A stretch of DNA of 64,000 bases from positions 23,932,001 through 23,996,000 of the forward strand of contig NC_046676.1 of assembly GCF_003369915.1 (NCBI RefSeq), given 5' to 3'. Below are positions 19,416 through 32,024 of the stretch, piece by piece; within the stretch, counting starts at the first letter, position 1, and every line of letters starts with the position of its first letter. A program made the translations under genes and the position numbers. The notes below the pieces were generated by a model, which saw only the letters and a program-made list of their open reading frames with translations, was not told the origin of the DNA and searched no databases. This DNA comes from Drosophila miranda. Its lineage: Eukaryota; Arthropoda; Insecta; Diptera; Drosophilidae.

Positions 19416-21650
19416 TCAGAGTCCCGCTGTTCCCGCTTGCAAGGACTTATATTGATCCCTGCTCAAGTGCCTGTAGACTCCATCGCGATTCAAGTAAAAT
19501 ATTGGATCCGATAGCCGGGTCAGATCGTAGCCCTCATTGGCCAACTCGCGCTTCTTCAACTTGAAGGTGGCCGTGCGCGGAATCTCGTCCAGCAGCCGAA
19601 TGAAGAGGGGTCGCGCGTAGGCCGGCAGGCTACCCCTCAGCATAATCGACAGATAATCCATGTCCACTTTGCGGCCAGGATCCACAATCGCCGCCATGCC
19701 AGCCTTGCCCTCCACATGGGGGATCTGAAAAGATAACGAGAATTTACCAACCAAACACGTTTTACGCGTATTTTGTGCGTTATCTGACGTTATCAGGCTC
19801 TGACTCAACTGTGGAGTGATCCGACCGCCACAACAGGCCCGCGGCATCAAAGAGCTGACTCACCTCCACGCCATAGACTACACAGTCCTCGAGGCCAACG
19901 CAGTTCGTGATGATGGCCTCCACCTCTTGGGTGGCCACGTTCTCGCCCCGCCAGCGGAAGGTGTCACCCGTGCGGTCCTTGAAGTAGAAATAGCCGAGAA
20001 TATCGCAGACCACCATGTCACCGGAATTGAAGAATACGTCGTCCTTGGCAAAGACATTCCGCAGTAGCTTCTTCTCCGAGGCGCCCTTGTCCGCATAGCC
20101 ATGGAAGGCGCTGACCGCGCGTCGGGAATCCACCTTGCCCACCAGCAGACCTGCCTCCCCGGGTCGACAGCGGATGCAGTGGCCCCGTGGGTCCTTCAGT
20201 AGCTCCCCCGTCTCCTCATCGCAGAGCAGCACCTGGACGGGATAGATCTTCTGGCCGTAGACGGGCACAAAGCCAATGGCGCCCACGCGGTTCGTGATGT
20301 TAATCAGATTGGAGTTTCCTTCCGTTGCGCCGTAGATCTCGCCTATCTGCGGTATGGAGAAGCGGCTGACGAACTGCGACCAGATCTGTGGCCTCAGCCC
20401 GTTGCCGTACATCATACGAAGGCGGTGATGCTGCTGCTCAGGGGTGTAGGGCGTGGCCAGCAGGTAGCGACACAGCTCCCCGATGTACTGGGCCACGGTG
20501 CAGTCGTTGCGGCTGCAGTCGAGCCAAAAGTTCTTGGCCGAGAACTTCTTGCGCAGAACAACAGTGGAGCCGTTGAGGAGGGCCATGCCCACGCCAACGA
20601 TTCCCCCGGCGGTGTGATAGAGGGGCAGAGGATTATACACCACATCGTCGCGGTTCAAGCGTAGCATGTAGAACGTTCCGGCGGCCATGAAAAGGAAGCG
20701 GAGGTTGGTAATGACAGCCGCCTTGGGCAGTCCCGTGGTGCCGGATGTGTACACATACAGCAGCTTGGAGCGCGCTTCCTCTGCTGAGGATGAGGGCGGC
20801 AGGGCCATGGCCTGTTGCGTCGCCAGGGCGGCACTTAGGTCCACGGCTCCTGGCAGTAATTCATGTCCGGGAATGGTCCTCAGCTCTTTATCGGTGTACT
20901 GATAGACGGGAAGGCATGGCAGCTGCTCCTTCTCGATCAGCGATTGTAGAACATCCATCAGTTCGCTTCCGAGAATGAGGGCCTTGGCGTTGGCCACTTT
21001 GATGGAGTGCAGCAGCGACTCTCCCCGAAGATTCGAGTTGATCAGAGCCGTGATCACGCCCAACTGCGAGAGGCCGAGCCAAATGCAGGGATACTCCAGG
21101 CGTGTCTCCATCAGCAGGGCCACACAGTCGCCCCTCTGCAGTCCTTGCCCACTGAAGAATCCTGCCACCTTCTCGCTGAGGAGCAGGGCCTCGGCATAGG
21201 TGATCCTGCGATCGTCCATGACAAAACAGGCCTTTTGGGGCTGCGCGCGGGCCAGTTGCTGGAAGCATCGCGCTATGGTGAAGCCACCTCGATCCCGCCT
21301 CAGGAGATACAAATTGAGGGCCAAGAAGCGCTGCAGAGCCCTGCAAGAGGAACCATTTAGGTAAGTGTCTTGGTAACTTTCAAAACATACTCACATTATG
21401 TCCCTCTGGGCGGTCATTACCAGGGAAAACACAAATGTGGGACTCCGCAGGAGTAGACCCAAGAGCGCTGCGAAAATAACGCTGGCCACGGCACTATCAC
21501 AGCAGAAGCAGACATAAACCAAAGATGCCGCAATCAGAGTGCCCAGACGGGTGGTAAGCTTTTGTTTCAGGTTGAGCTCCAGCTGTATCTCCATTTTCTT
21601 GCTTCCAGGCTGCTGGTCCTCCTGGTCGCCGAGTTCTCCGTTCTCACTCA
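19416..21650 (-). CDS. CG3394: Long-chain fatty acid transport protein (FATP/SLC27 type acyl-CoA synthetase)
   Basis: Membrane acyl-CoA synthetase that activates long or very long chain fatty acids and so drives their uptake. Exons (minus strand): 21395-21650, 19864-21340, 19416-19724, all GT-AG and in phase. A hydrophobic N-terminal segment lies in the first of these (about residues 32-75). The AMP-binding motif YTSGTTGLPKAA is near residues 280-292, and the FATP/VLACS motif YFKDRTGDTFRWRGEN near 545-560. The first coding exon opens with TG after an acceptor at 21651-21652. The ATG appears to be completed by an A from an upstream exon (see 23204), giving about 680 aa. If translation instead starts at the in-frame ATG 21592-21594, the protein has about 661 aa. 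The family is certain. The melanogaster name CG3394 is from memory of this locus. Confidence 0.93.
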
Positions 21651-23203
21651 CTGCAAAGGCAAGGCATTAATGATTTACTCAACATTTTCATGTTTAGTCT
21701 GACAGCAATGGCAAGGCCAGACACCAGACAGCAGACCAGAAATCCCCACACTAACCCTTCGACTAACGCCTAGGGCAATTGTCTAGCTTCGACTGGAATA
21801 GTGATAGTGGGCCTCTGATAGCGTGACACGGAGCTTCCCTGATAGCGACTAAGTTTGTGGAGCCAAGTTCTTATCAATGCTGTGAGCAATGCATGGTGCC
21901 GGGGACGTTAAGGAGTGGGGTATTGACATAGTCTTAAGATAGTTGGGGCGTGAAAAATCAAACAAGTGTGAAATATACACTGTGAAACAGAGTTGAGCTA
22001 CAATGTTGTTGATCATTGAAATGGAACCATTCCGCTGAATGAATTCTTTGTCATTCTACTCAAATTACAAATGCAATTATAATTACAGCCGACTGGCAAC
22101 GAGTCTGCTTTACATTTCATTTAAATATACTATACATATACTGAAAAACCAGTTTAGATACCATGTATTCCCCTGGGTTCTGTTTAAGCCTATCTTATAG
22201 TCTCTTATGTGACAGCTTTTCTTGGGCAAAAGCGCTAATTGACTCGAACACAATTTATTCACTTAACTTTGACGACCTAACCTAATGGCTTACTAAAAAT
22301 AATAGTGCGCGAAGGGGTAGTACTCGACGTAATCTCAAGACTTTAACCCATTTGGCTTGGAAACTTTTAGGTCTCAATGAGAGTGAAATCTTAACTAATC
22401 TCCCAACATGCCATTAAGATTAGCTGCGTCTGAAAGTGAAGTGGAAGATATCGGCAAATAAAAACTGCACTGGGTGACTGCCATAGAACCTGGGGCTGGC
22501 CCCAGCAAAACAGCTGATATCACAATGGGGCAGACAGCTAATGGCTTAGAGGGAAACATTTGGCAGGTGGGAAAAAGGAAAAATTGCGCTACCCAGAAAT
22601 GAGTGATAAATCAAAGAGAAAATAGCAGCCACAGCTTTCATATGGGGTGCGAGCGTACCTAGTCAATTCTAGGTTTACAAATAAATTACTTTGTTTGCTT
22701 TTTCAAATGAGTCTATTGCTCAAAATTGGAGCAGATTTTCGTTTGTTTCGGGCACAGAGGTTCCCTACACGAGTATAAGGGTTAACGAAGCTAGCAAGCA
22801 CCACGGACTGGGACCGGAGACAAAGTTCATTGCTACTCGCGAAACATCCAGTATGGACATGCCCGACTCTATCTCTATCTCCATGTTTACACAAACACTA
22901 CTGCATATGCTTGTGACTGTCGCTGTGTGTATGTGATTGGGTGGCGTCTATGCTGGGACCTTGACTTATTTCGAATTCCGATCACAGAACGATCGCCACG
23001 CACTTCTTGGCACTGTCTTCCGCGGGTTACGTGAGCCCAGCCCATGGACTGCGAATGGGTTCTACGAGCATTATTCCACATTTACACTATTGTTCTGAGC
23101 GGTTCGTGGTTGTCAGCGTCAGCCCCCGTCATGATCAATGCAATTCACTTTTCAATGTCAGTGCAGCAGCGCCTACTGTGTTCTCTTCTCTTCTCTGACA
23201 TAC

Positions 23204-23315
23204 TTTTTACAGCACGAACGTCAACGGTTCTTTGGGACAAGCAGAAACACGCAAAATAACTCGAAAACAGTGATCGCGAACGCTAACTGAACGGACGGCT
23301 GCGGATCGTGGAATT
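23204..23315 (-). other. Proposed 5' exon of the FATP gene, supplying the A of the start codon
   Basis: A minus-strand leader starting at a TCAATT initiator-like sequence (+1 about 23315), 34 nt after the TATA box. It contains no ATG. It ends in five A residues before a GTATGT donor at 23203-23198. Joined to the acceptor at 21651, it creates AAAAATGAG, a near-ideal fly start context, in frame with the FATP coding sequence. The implied intron is 1553 nt. The join is inferred and no transcript is available. Another donor (GTAAAA at 23210) would not create the ATG. Confidence 0.55.
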
Positions 23316-23341
23316 GAGCAAAACAGAGGCCATCCGTCGGC

Positions 23342-23349
23342 CTTTTATA
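23342..23349 (-). promoter_or_regulatory. TATA box of the FATP gene
   Basis: TATAAAAG on the minus strand, with a TCAATT initiator-like site 34 nt downstream and TCAGTT at 23285-23290. GAGAG repeats just upstream (23361-23376) could serve GAGA factor. It is the best core promoter between the FATP coding exons and the next gene. Confidence 0.6.
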
Positions 23350-23399
23350 AGCGAAGTCGGGGAGAGAGAGAGAGCGTAAGCTCCAAAGTGGGAGAGTGA

Positions 23400-26300
23400 G
23401 AGCATGATGTAATTATAATATATAATATAATGTATAATTTCATCATGAGTGAGAGAACCCGCAGCATCAATTACCTACCCCAAAGCATATTAATGCACGG
23501 CGTGGCTTCATGAAAGACCGCTCTCACGACATTCGAATATGTTCTTTCAGTTGAGTTGTTTGTTCGGTTACTAGCGAGAGCCAGAGAGAATAAAAGTAAT
23601 GAAGAGAGTGAAGGCCTTACCTTTCATAAATACACCTTGGGTAAGCAGTTAAGACTACTAAAACTCCCTTTACAAACACCTAAAGAAAACACTATTTGGA
23701 TATCCAATGGCCAGCCGTAGAATTTCTTCCACCATTGGAGAATTGTTAATCACTTCCCAATCGCATGCAATCTTCAAAGTTTTTCCATTTCCCCAAACAC
23801 CCGATTGACTGTTACCACGTGTTGCAGCACCTGCTAGAATTTTCCGGCTAAAATTCTCGCTTGTCGAATTTTTTTAATTAAACATTTTTTATACGACATT
23901 GGCATGGCCTGCGCGATGAAAAAACAAAGCGAAAACCAATTTGTCGCTGCCCCAACTTCTCCCTCCCCCTTAAAGAAACGCCTATGTCAAAATAAATTAA
24001 CATAGAGCAGCGCTGCAGCAGCGGCCGTGGTGCCGGCAGCGCCGTCAGCGTCGCTTCGCTGTCAAATGCCGGCAGCAGAAATATAAAAAATATGTGCATA
24101 CTTTTGGGCGCGCATATAAAAAGTGTGCGCATACTTTTGGCAGCTTTTGAGTTATAGACGGTGTGAGGGCGAAACTAAGTGAGCGAATGCATGTGTGTGT
24201 GAGAGTGTGTGTTTGAGTTGCGATTGTGGCAGTGTGTGTGTGGGATTGCCTGTAATTGACACATGTTACGCGCACAAAAGCGGCACTGGCAGCGGCAACT
24301 TGCCTCGCCGCTTCTCAGCCCAGACCGTGACCCGCACCCAGAGACCCCGACCCCCGACCCAGACGCATGGCTCCATCCCGGCCATCGTTATTATCGACAA
24401 TGGCGCCGCCAAAAACACACTCTCATCTGGCGCTCTCTCTCTCTCTCTCTCTCCCCCTGCCACTGTCTCGCGTGTTCTCCCTGCCTCTCAGCCCCCATAC
24501 TATACACTCGCATGCCTTTGCTGCACAGCCTTCAAATGCAGGCTCAGGACACAGAGAGAGGCAACCTCAGTCAACTTTGTTTGTAGCCGGCAAAAACAAA
24601 AACACACACACAAACTTACAGAGGACACACACAGAGCACCGTTTGCTGATAACGTTAACGTCAGCTGTGCGGCACTTTGGGGCACGGCACACGTGAGTTC
24701 TGGCTATGAGTCTGACTCTGGTTTCGGGGGATGAGGATGAGGACGAGGGCAGCCAGAGTCGTGCGCAGGCAAGCGTCAAACGTTTTGTACCTTGGACCCC
24801 CAGGCGACATTCACCTCCCTTCCCTCCTCTCCCCGCACTCACTTCGCCAGGCATTTGTTTGTGTTGTCAACAAAAGTTTCTTTGAAATCAGTAACAGATG
24901 TCGATTGAAATGGCACAATTGCTGCCTGCTCGGTCCCCGTCCCTGGTCCTGGTCCTGGTCCTGGTCCTGTGGCCTACCCATGCTCTGGCTCTGGCTTTGG
25001 CTCTGCGTTTGGGTCTGTGCCTGGTGGAGCATCGCCGGGCGCCCGGTACTTATGATGAATATTTTTACGCCAGACACAACACAGGCCCAAGATATCCCGA
25101 GCGGCGGGCACATTTTAATTAAAATTCTGTGCTCAAGTTTTAATGTTAATGCATTGGCATCGATGGAAGCTGGAAAACAATGGGACGGAAAATCGGGACG
25201 GGGTATATCTGATAGGAAGGGAAACTCTGAATAGTATGCCTTTGTTTGCAGCACGTTATAGAGTATCCCGGGTACAGTTTTAAACCCCAGGCTGCTGCTG
25301 CTGCTGCTGCTGCTCCCTTTCAGTGTCCCTTTATTGACATCGGACTCTGTACATCCCCATCCTTATGTGTGTGCACGGAGCGCCTTGTGGCTGCTGGCGA
25401 TAACAAACGATAACTGCATGTTAAATAGAAGCTGACGAAAGGAAAGGCTAGCCCGCACAGGGAGAGGGCTAGGCTGCCTGCCAGAGAATGACAGCATATG
25501 CAAGTTGGACGCCGGACGTGCAGCCATTTCAATGTGTACAGGCATCCCTCTGTCCCTGCAGATCAAAGCGGAGGTTGAGGGGGTGAGTGGTGGGTGGTAT
25601 GTGCGAGTGGGACTTTGGGAAATCACTCAGGTAGCAAAATGCCATCATCATCATCATCATTGTTGTGGGCTGAAGGGTTGCTAAAAAGCGCACAGCATCG
25701 AGACAAAAGCAAAGTTAAGGCAAGCTGCTGTCTGTCTCACTGTTCCAGTATCTGTGTATCCGTGTATCCGTGTGTATACGTGTATGGGTTAGCAGCCGCA
25801 AGGCAATGTGTGCGTGTGTGCAACAAATGTTGTGGGCGTCCTTCAGGCGGGAGCTAGGGAATGAGCATGGTGGTGGTGGGGGGCGGGGTCTAACGAGCTT
25901 TTACTTGCTGGCTTGCAATGCGACAGCAGCAGGTGTGCCATGCAGGCGGACACCCGCAGACACACACACACACACACGGAAGAGTCAGGGCACAGCTGAG
26001 TGACGATAATTGAAATTTCATCACAGTAGTTTGTGGTTTTGTAGCACTCACACACATGCACATGTGGAGACGCTGCCACTCACACTAATGCGCAATTCAT
26101 GGCCAGTTCCGTTCCGTGCCTGCCTTCAACTTCTTCCAGGAGCCACAGCCACAGCCACAGGCACATCGAAATGTAATTTTCTAATTCGGATATACATATA
26201 TCGAATTGGGTTTGGGTTTTGGGTCTTTTGTTTGGTTTAAAACACTTTATTTCTTGGGTTTTCTTTTGTAGCCTTTTGCTGGTTTCCGTTTTTTGTTTTT

Positions 26301-26553
26301 GTTTTCGTTTTTGTAGATGCAACATTTACGTGGTTTGTTTGTGTGTCGTTTATGGAAAAAGTACATTAGGTATTAGTTTAAGAGATACAATAAATACTAA
26401 TCAATAAATTAAATACAATCAATAAATTAGCCATATAATAATTGTTACTTTATTGTAATAATAATAAAATCTACTATGTTCAGTTGTTTTCCATTACTTG
26501 CTTTGGGGTTTGCGGTTTGCCTAAGTACTTACAGACCTATGTTTTCGTATTTT
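23400..26553. other. Intergenic between FATP promoter and nervy 3' end
   Basis: About 3.1 kb with simple repeats (CTG run at 25285-25313, CA and CT tracts near 24.2-24.6 kb). The open frames, up to 179 codons, are repeat-derived and without domains. No gene is seen. Confidence 0.5.
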
Positions 26554-26566
26554 TTTATTCTTTATT
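26554..26566 (-). terminator. Candidate poly(A) signals of nervy
   Basis: Two AATAAA hexamers on the minus strand (26561-26566 and 26554-26559), about 530 nt after the nervy stop codon. Another AATAAA is at 26449-26454. Which one is used is not decided by the sequence. Confidence 0.4.
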
Positions 26567-27094
26567 CTTTTACTGCTTTGAGAGTTGAGCCTTGAGTGTG
26601 GGATAACATTTAATATGGTCTATAATATTAAGTTTTTTTCTTCCGTTTGCGATTTCCAAAAGTGCATTAGCTGAAGTGTGCCGGAGATTCTTCTTGTAGA
26701 CTGATTACCCTTTTCGATTCCATGTGGAATGCCCTTAATAAATTCCTCTAGAGGCTGGGTTACTCTTCCCTCTATATCCTAAGACCCCTCCTACACTAAT
26801 TGTTGGCTGCATAAAACATTTAAATGTGGGCACATCTACATATGTATGTGGTATCTGTATCTACGGCTGAAGCGTCCTCCTACTCCGTGTATCTTTAATT
26901 GAGTTTAGAAATCTATTTGCTGACGAATTATTCTTCTTGCTTTTTGGATTATGTTTATAGTAACTGCATAATTATGTATGTAAGTGTGTGTGTGTGTTTG
27001 TGTTTGTGTGTATGTGTATATGTATTATACACTTCGCACCCCTTTAATTTGACTAGCACAAGTACTTCTTCTTGGGTTTCATCATGCGAATGCG

Positions 27095-30000
27095 TCATTT
27101 GGAGCCCAACCCATTGGCCACCAAGGCGCTGGGCGTGGCAGCGGCCACCGCGGCAGCCCCCGTGTTCCCCCCGCCCGATCCGCCGACGCTTGCGACACCA
27201 CCACCCCCTGCCCCACCACTGGCCGCAACAATCGCCTCACGGGCACCCGCCGCCGCTGCTGCTGCCGCTGCCGCCGCCTGGAGATGGGCTGAAGGGGTGG
27301 GCGTGGGTGGGGATCGAGTGGCCATCGCAGTGCGGATGGTGCCGGCGGGGTGCAGATGCTTGGCACTCATTTCGCTGGCCCTGGTGTTGCCACAAACCTT
27401 GAAAACACAGAGAAACAGAAGGAGAGACAGTGTTAAGATCAGTCCGAGGCGGAAGGGAATGGAAGGGGATGGGAGGGGGTAAAGTGGACACCAACCTGGT
27501 GATGGCTATCCCAGTCTCTGTATTGGCACGAGGCGCTGCAGTAGCGAGCCATGTTGCAGCCCGAGCAGGTTTCGGTGGCCTTGCGGCCGCAGTTCCAGCA
27601 CTGCTGCTGCAGAGTCCCGTTCTGGAAAGCGAGGAAGGGACAACTTCGGATTAGCGAATAACTTCACTGCTTTGGAGGAGCACTCTACACCTACATTCTG
27701 TGCCGTGGTGATGGATGGCGACTTGTTGTCCAGATCTCGCTCGCCGCTCGAGTGGCGACTCATTTCCATGAAGAACTTCTCCATGCGGAGCCTCTCCTGT
27801 GTCATGATCTCGGCGGCCCGCGTTTCGGCAGCCACCACCGCCCGCTGGATCTCGATTACCGCCTGCCGCTTCACCTATGCAAAGAAAAGGGTCTCAAAAT
27901 TGAGCCTTGAGCGTCAAATGTGGGAGACCCACCTGGGTGACTGCGTCCTCGGCATTCCGCTTGAACTCGGAGACTTTCTCCTCTGTCTGGCGGCGCAGTT
28001 CGGCGAGAGCCGCTGGCGTTATCTCCTGGCCGCTGTTGGGATGCTGCGGCTCGATGCCCCGCTGCTGGAGGATCGTGATGGCGCGCTTCGTCTTGTCCAC
28101 CATGGCCGAGATGCAGTTGAGCATTGTGTGGATGTTCTTCCACTCCTCTTCGCCACCAGCAGCGCCTCCGCCTGAGGCAGGATTCGGGTTCGGATTGGGG
28201 TTGGATTGTGGGTTCGGATTGGGATTGGGATTGGGATTGGCAGGCCTCTGGGGAGGAGCCGGATGCCGCAGCTCCCTCTCGTCGCGCTGCATGAAACCAG
28301 CCGCCGAGGGGAGACCCTCAGCCACCGCCACAGTGTAGTCGCCGTAGGCCATGACCGAGTGCGCGGGATGCAGGGTCATCCGCTTGTTGGGCGGTGGGGG
28401 GTACCCGGAGGCGGGCACACCCCCGCCGCTGGCCATATACTCGCTCCACTCATGCAGTCCGTTGTGGCCGCCGTGCTCCATCATGGAGTCCGAGGATCGC
28501 CGCTTGAAGACGCCACTGGCACTGCCGCCGGCCCCGTTGGATGTGGGCGCCTCCAGCTGGACGAAGATGTCGCCGAAATCGGCCCCAAACTCCATCACCG
28601 CCTGCTCGTTGTTGGTCACGTACTGGAGGGCGGACTGGTTGGTGGCCCTGGCCAGAGCGAGGACCTCGCGCTGCATCAGGGTTACGCTGTTCTTTAGCAA
28701 CGGCATCACGTAGGGTCGCAGGGGCAGGTTAATGGCCTCCTGCAGGGCCAGGCGGAACTCCTCCAGCGAGATGGTGCCGCAGCACAGCGACAGGACCAGA
28801 GCCCGCACCCGCTCGCACACTTCCGGCTGGCCCAGCTCCTGCGAAAAGTGCACCAGGGCGCCGAGGAACTTGCGCATCTTGCCCACGAGTCGTGCCTGCT
28901 CCACATGGGCCGCTGCTGCGGCGGCGGCTGCGGCTGCCAGCGAGGCGGCATGCTGGGCCCCCGGCGTCGGCGAGGTTCCAGACGAACCTACTCCTCCGTT
29001 GACCACGGGGGAGACACTGGCATTGCGCTGCGGTCGATGGTGCAGCTGCAGGGGTGAGTGGGGTGAACGGGGGGCGAGACTGCGTGCGGAGTCTGGCGGG
29101 GAGTCGGGTGGAGTGCGACACAAGCGGTCCCTCTCCCTCTCCCTGTCTCGACTGCTGTGGGATGTGCAGTTGCTGCTGTCCTTGCTGCTGCTCGACGAGG
29201 ATGAACTCTTGTCGCCATTGCTGCTGTTGCTGCTGCTGCTGTTGGCTGTTTGGGGAAGGAGAAGGAGAAAGGAGAAGATAGTACAGCTCGTTAGTTGTGT
29301 GTTAACAATAAACAAGAGAAACAAGTCCAAGTGCAAGTCCAAGTCCGAGTCCTGGACGAAACATATCACAGGATGTGCAGCCCAGGCGCATTACAAATGC
29401 ATTAGCAGGAACTTGCCAAAGGGGCAGGGCCGAGGGCGCAGGGAGCTGGGCAGAGGAGTGACAGAGGAACGGAAGTTGCCACAAATATATATGTACATAT
29501 ATATTCCACCGACCACAACACGCTACGGCACTTGTCCTCCTGCCACATCAAGGAGCGGGTGCAACAACCAACTGGCAGCATTAACAAATTTGTTTGAACA
29601 TGGGAAATAAATTAGCAAACATTTTTGGTCCACGTCCTCGTCCCCGTTCTCGTCCTCGTCCTCGTCCTCGTTCTCGTTCTGGTGTGGTCTTCTGTGCTGT
29701 GCTCTGCTGTGGCATGGGAGGTGGGTGGGGTGTGGCAAGTCAGGCAAGCAAATCAAGCACCACATAACGCACTAATTGCATGGGTAAAGAGGGATGCCAA
29801 GGGGCAAGTGGGGGGAGGGTCTCTACAGGCAGTGGCTACAACACATTGCGGTACGTGCTGTCCCATCCGATTTCCCATTTCCCATCCGCCGGCCCCATTC
29901 CATGATCCTCCTGCCAAAGCGATGCTGTAGCTCAAAAATGAAAAGCTTAACGCAAATCCGCACTGCGCAGATGGCCGGAGGAGCCGCTGGGGCCCAGAGT

Positions 30001-30217
30001 GCCAGGCGGCAAACGAATGCCAGCGCGATTTCGTTGCTTTCTTTCAAAAGTGAGCTTCAATATGATCCAGGGCTACCTTTGTTTCCGCGACTAATGTTAG
30101 TTTAGCTGAGACTTCAGTTCGATTCATTAAATATTCAAAAACCATCCATGGTTATAAATAGGAACCTATTCTGGAAACATTTGTAGCCTGTGCCGAAGCT
30201 ATAACGCCCAAACACAG

Positions 30218-30248
<31 letters not shown>

Positions 30249-31992
30249 TTGTTTGCACAAGCTAATGGAAATTGTTTATGGGTCTGTGTGTGTGTGTGTG
30301 TCCTCCAGTGGGTGGCTGACAGACACCCAGAGAGGCGAATGTTGCTGCTGACGACGACGACGACGATGATGATGATGATGATGATGACGATGACGACGAC
30401 AACGACAACGACGATGGGAAATGGCAGTCGGTTGATGTTGCCGCTACTGTTGCTGCTTCTGCTGATTCTGCTGCTGCTGCTGCTGTGGCTGGTGCACAGT
30501 TTGCTTTTGTGATAATGATTGTGGATACAGCTGCAACTGGGTGTGTTTTCACAGCCATTCAGGCACGCCACCGCCATGCCAATCGAAGGGACACACAGAT
30601 ACAGTGAGGCACACAGCGAGACAGACAGATATACGGACGGACAAGAGATACGCAGCACATAGTCGCAGTCGCAGTCGCAGTCGCAGTCGGAGGCATCACT
30701 CACTCCGTCGGCGGCGCTTATCAAACGCCAAACATAGACAATGATGGATCACATGAACGTCTCCACAGCCCACTAACGAACCCATCTCGCTCCACCCAAT
30801 CCCACCCTGTTTCGCCCCCTTAATTGGCTGCCTGCCTCCCTGCCGTTCCCAGTCCACCCGCAACCCGCAACCCCCCACCGCCAACCCTTCCCCGCCTATA
30901 CTCCTTTCTGTGGTACAATTGTAAAATATTGCACTTGACCGGGCTTAAAAGTTTTCGGTTTGTTTGGGTTCTACTCATATTTGTTGCTGCTGTTGTTGTT
31001 GTTCTTCTTCTTGCTTTTTTAGAAACCTCAACTGACCAAAAGTTGGTGTCCAGAGAGTCCAGACCGAGGACCAGAAGCAGCAGCAGATGTAGCAGCTGTG
31101 GCAGCCAAAAACCCACGCAAAACCCAAAAAACTATTTACGAAAATTTTTGTGTTGACAATTCACATATTTTCTAAAACATTATGTTCGGGGGATCGGGTG
31201 TGCCCGTGGCTGTGTGTGTAGCATTGGGCGGCTCCAACTGCTGGCTCAACATTTGCCCGCAGCATGAGGCTTGCTCCGGTTGTGGCATCGATTTAAGGTT
31301 ACGTATACGCAGCATGGGCCAGTCTGCATCCTCTGCTGCCACTCGTCCCAAAGACTCTATATATGTGTGCTAATGTCTGTGTGTATTGTGTGAGTGTATG
31401 TGTGCTAGTATGGGCAACAGAATTTGCACAGCTGCGTCCCATAGATTGCAGTCGAGCGTACAAAACGAAACGTTTGCAAGTTTAGTTTGTTGTTGCTGTT
31501 TCTGTTGCTGTTGCTGTTGCTGTTGCTGTTGTCATTGCTGCCACTGGTGCTGCTGGTGCTACTGGCACTGCTGCTGCTTCTGCTGCTGGTTGTGGCATAG
31601 TCATTTGGGAAAACAATCATTTTGGCAAATATTCATCATGCGCTGTTTGTGATTATCATCAGAAGAGGCACAGACTGACTGAGATAGAGACAAACAAACA
31701 AAATAAGAGAGAGAGACAGTCAGAGACATCACGAGTTTCGGCTCTGTTGCCCATTGTTTGGGGCTGTGGCTCCTCCTCTTTGTTGAACAAAACTTTGCTC
31801 AAATCCCACAAAAATGCTAATTAGCGAACGGAACCTTAAGCGTCTTAAATGCAAGGCGGCCACACATCATTTCCCCCTGGGAGTTGCCACAGGTACAACG
31901 CACGCACAGCACAGCAACAGCAACAACAGCAGCAACAGCCACAATAACAGTGGCAATCAAAGCAAAGCGCACAGAACGGCGACCATCATCCT

Positions 31993-32024
<32 letters not shown>

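Noticed and set aside
24195..24734. 179-codon plus-strand frame
   Set aside because: Runs through CT/CA tracts and has no recognisable domain.
30152..30724. 190-codon minus-strand frame in the nervy intron
   Set aside because: Made of GT, GAC/GAT and CTG microsatellites, giving Val, Ile and Ser runs.
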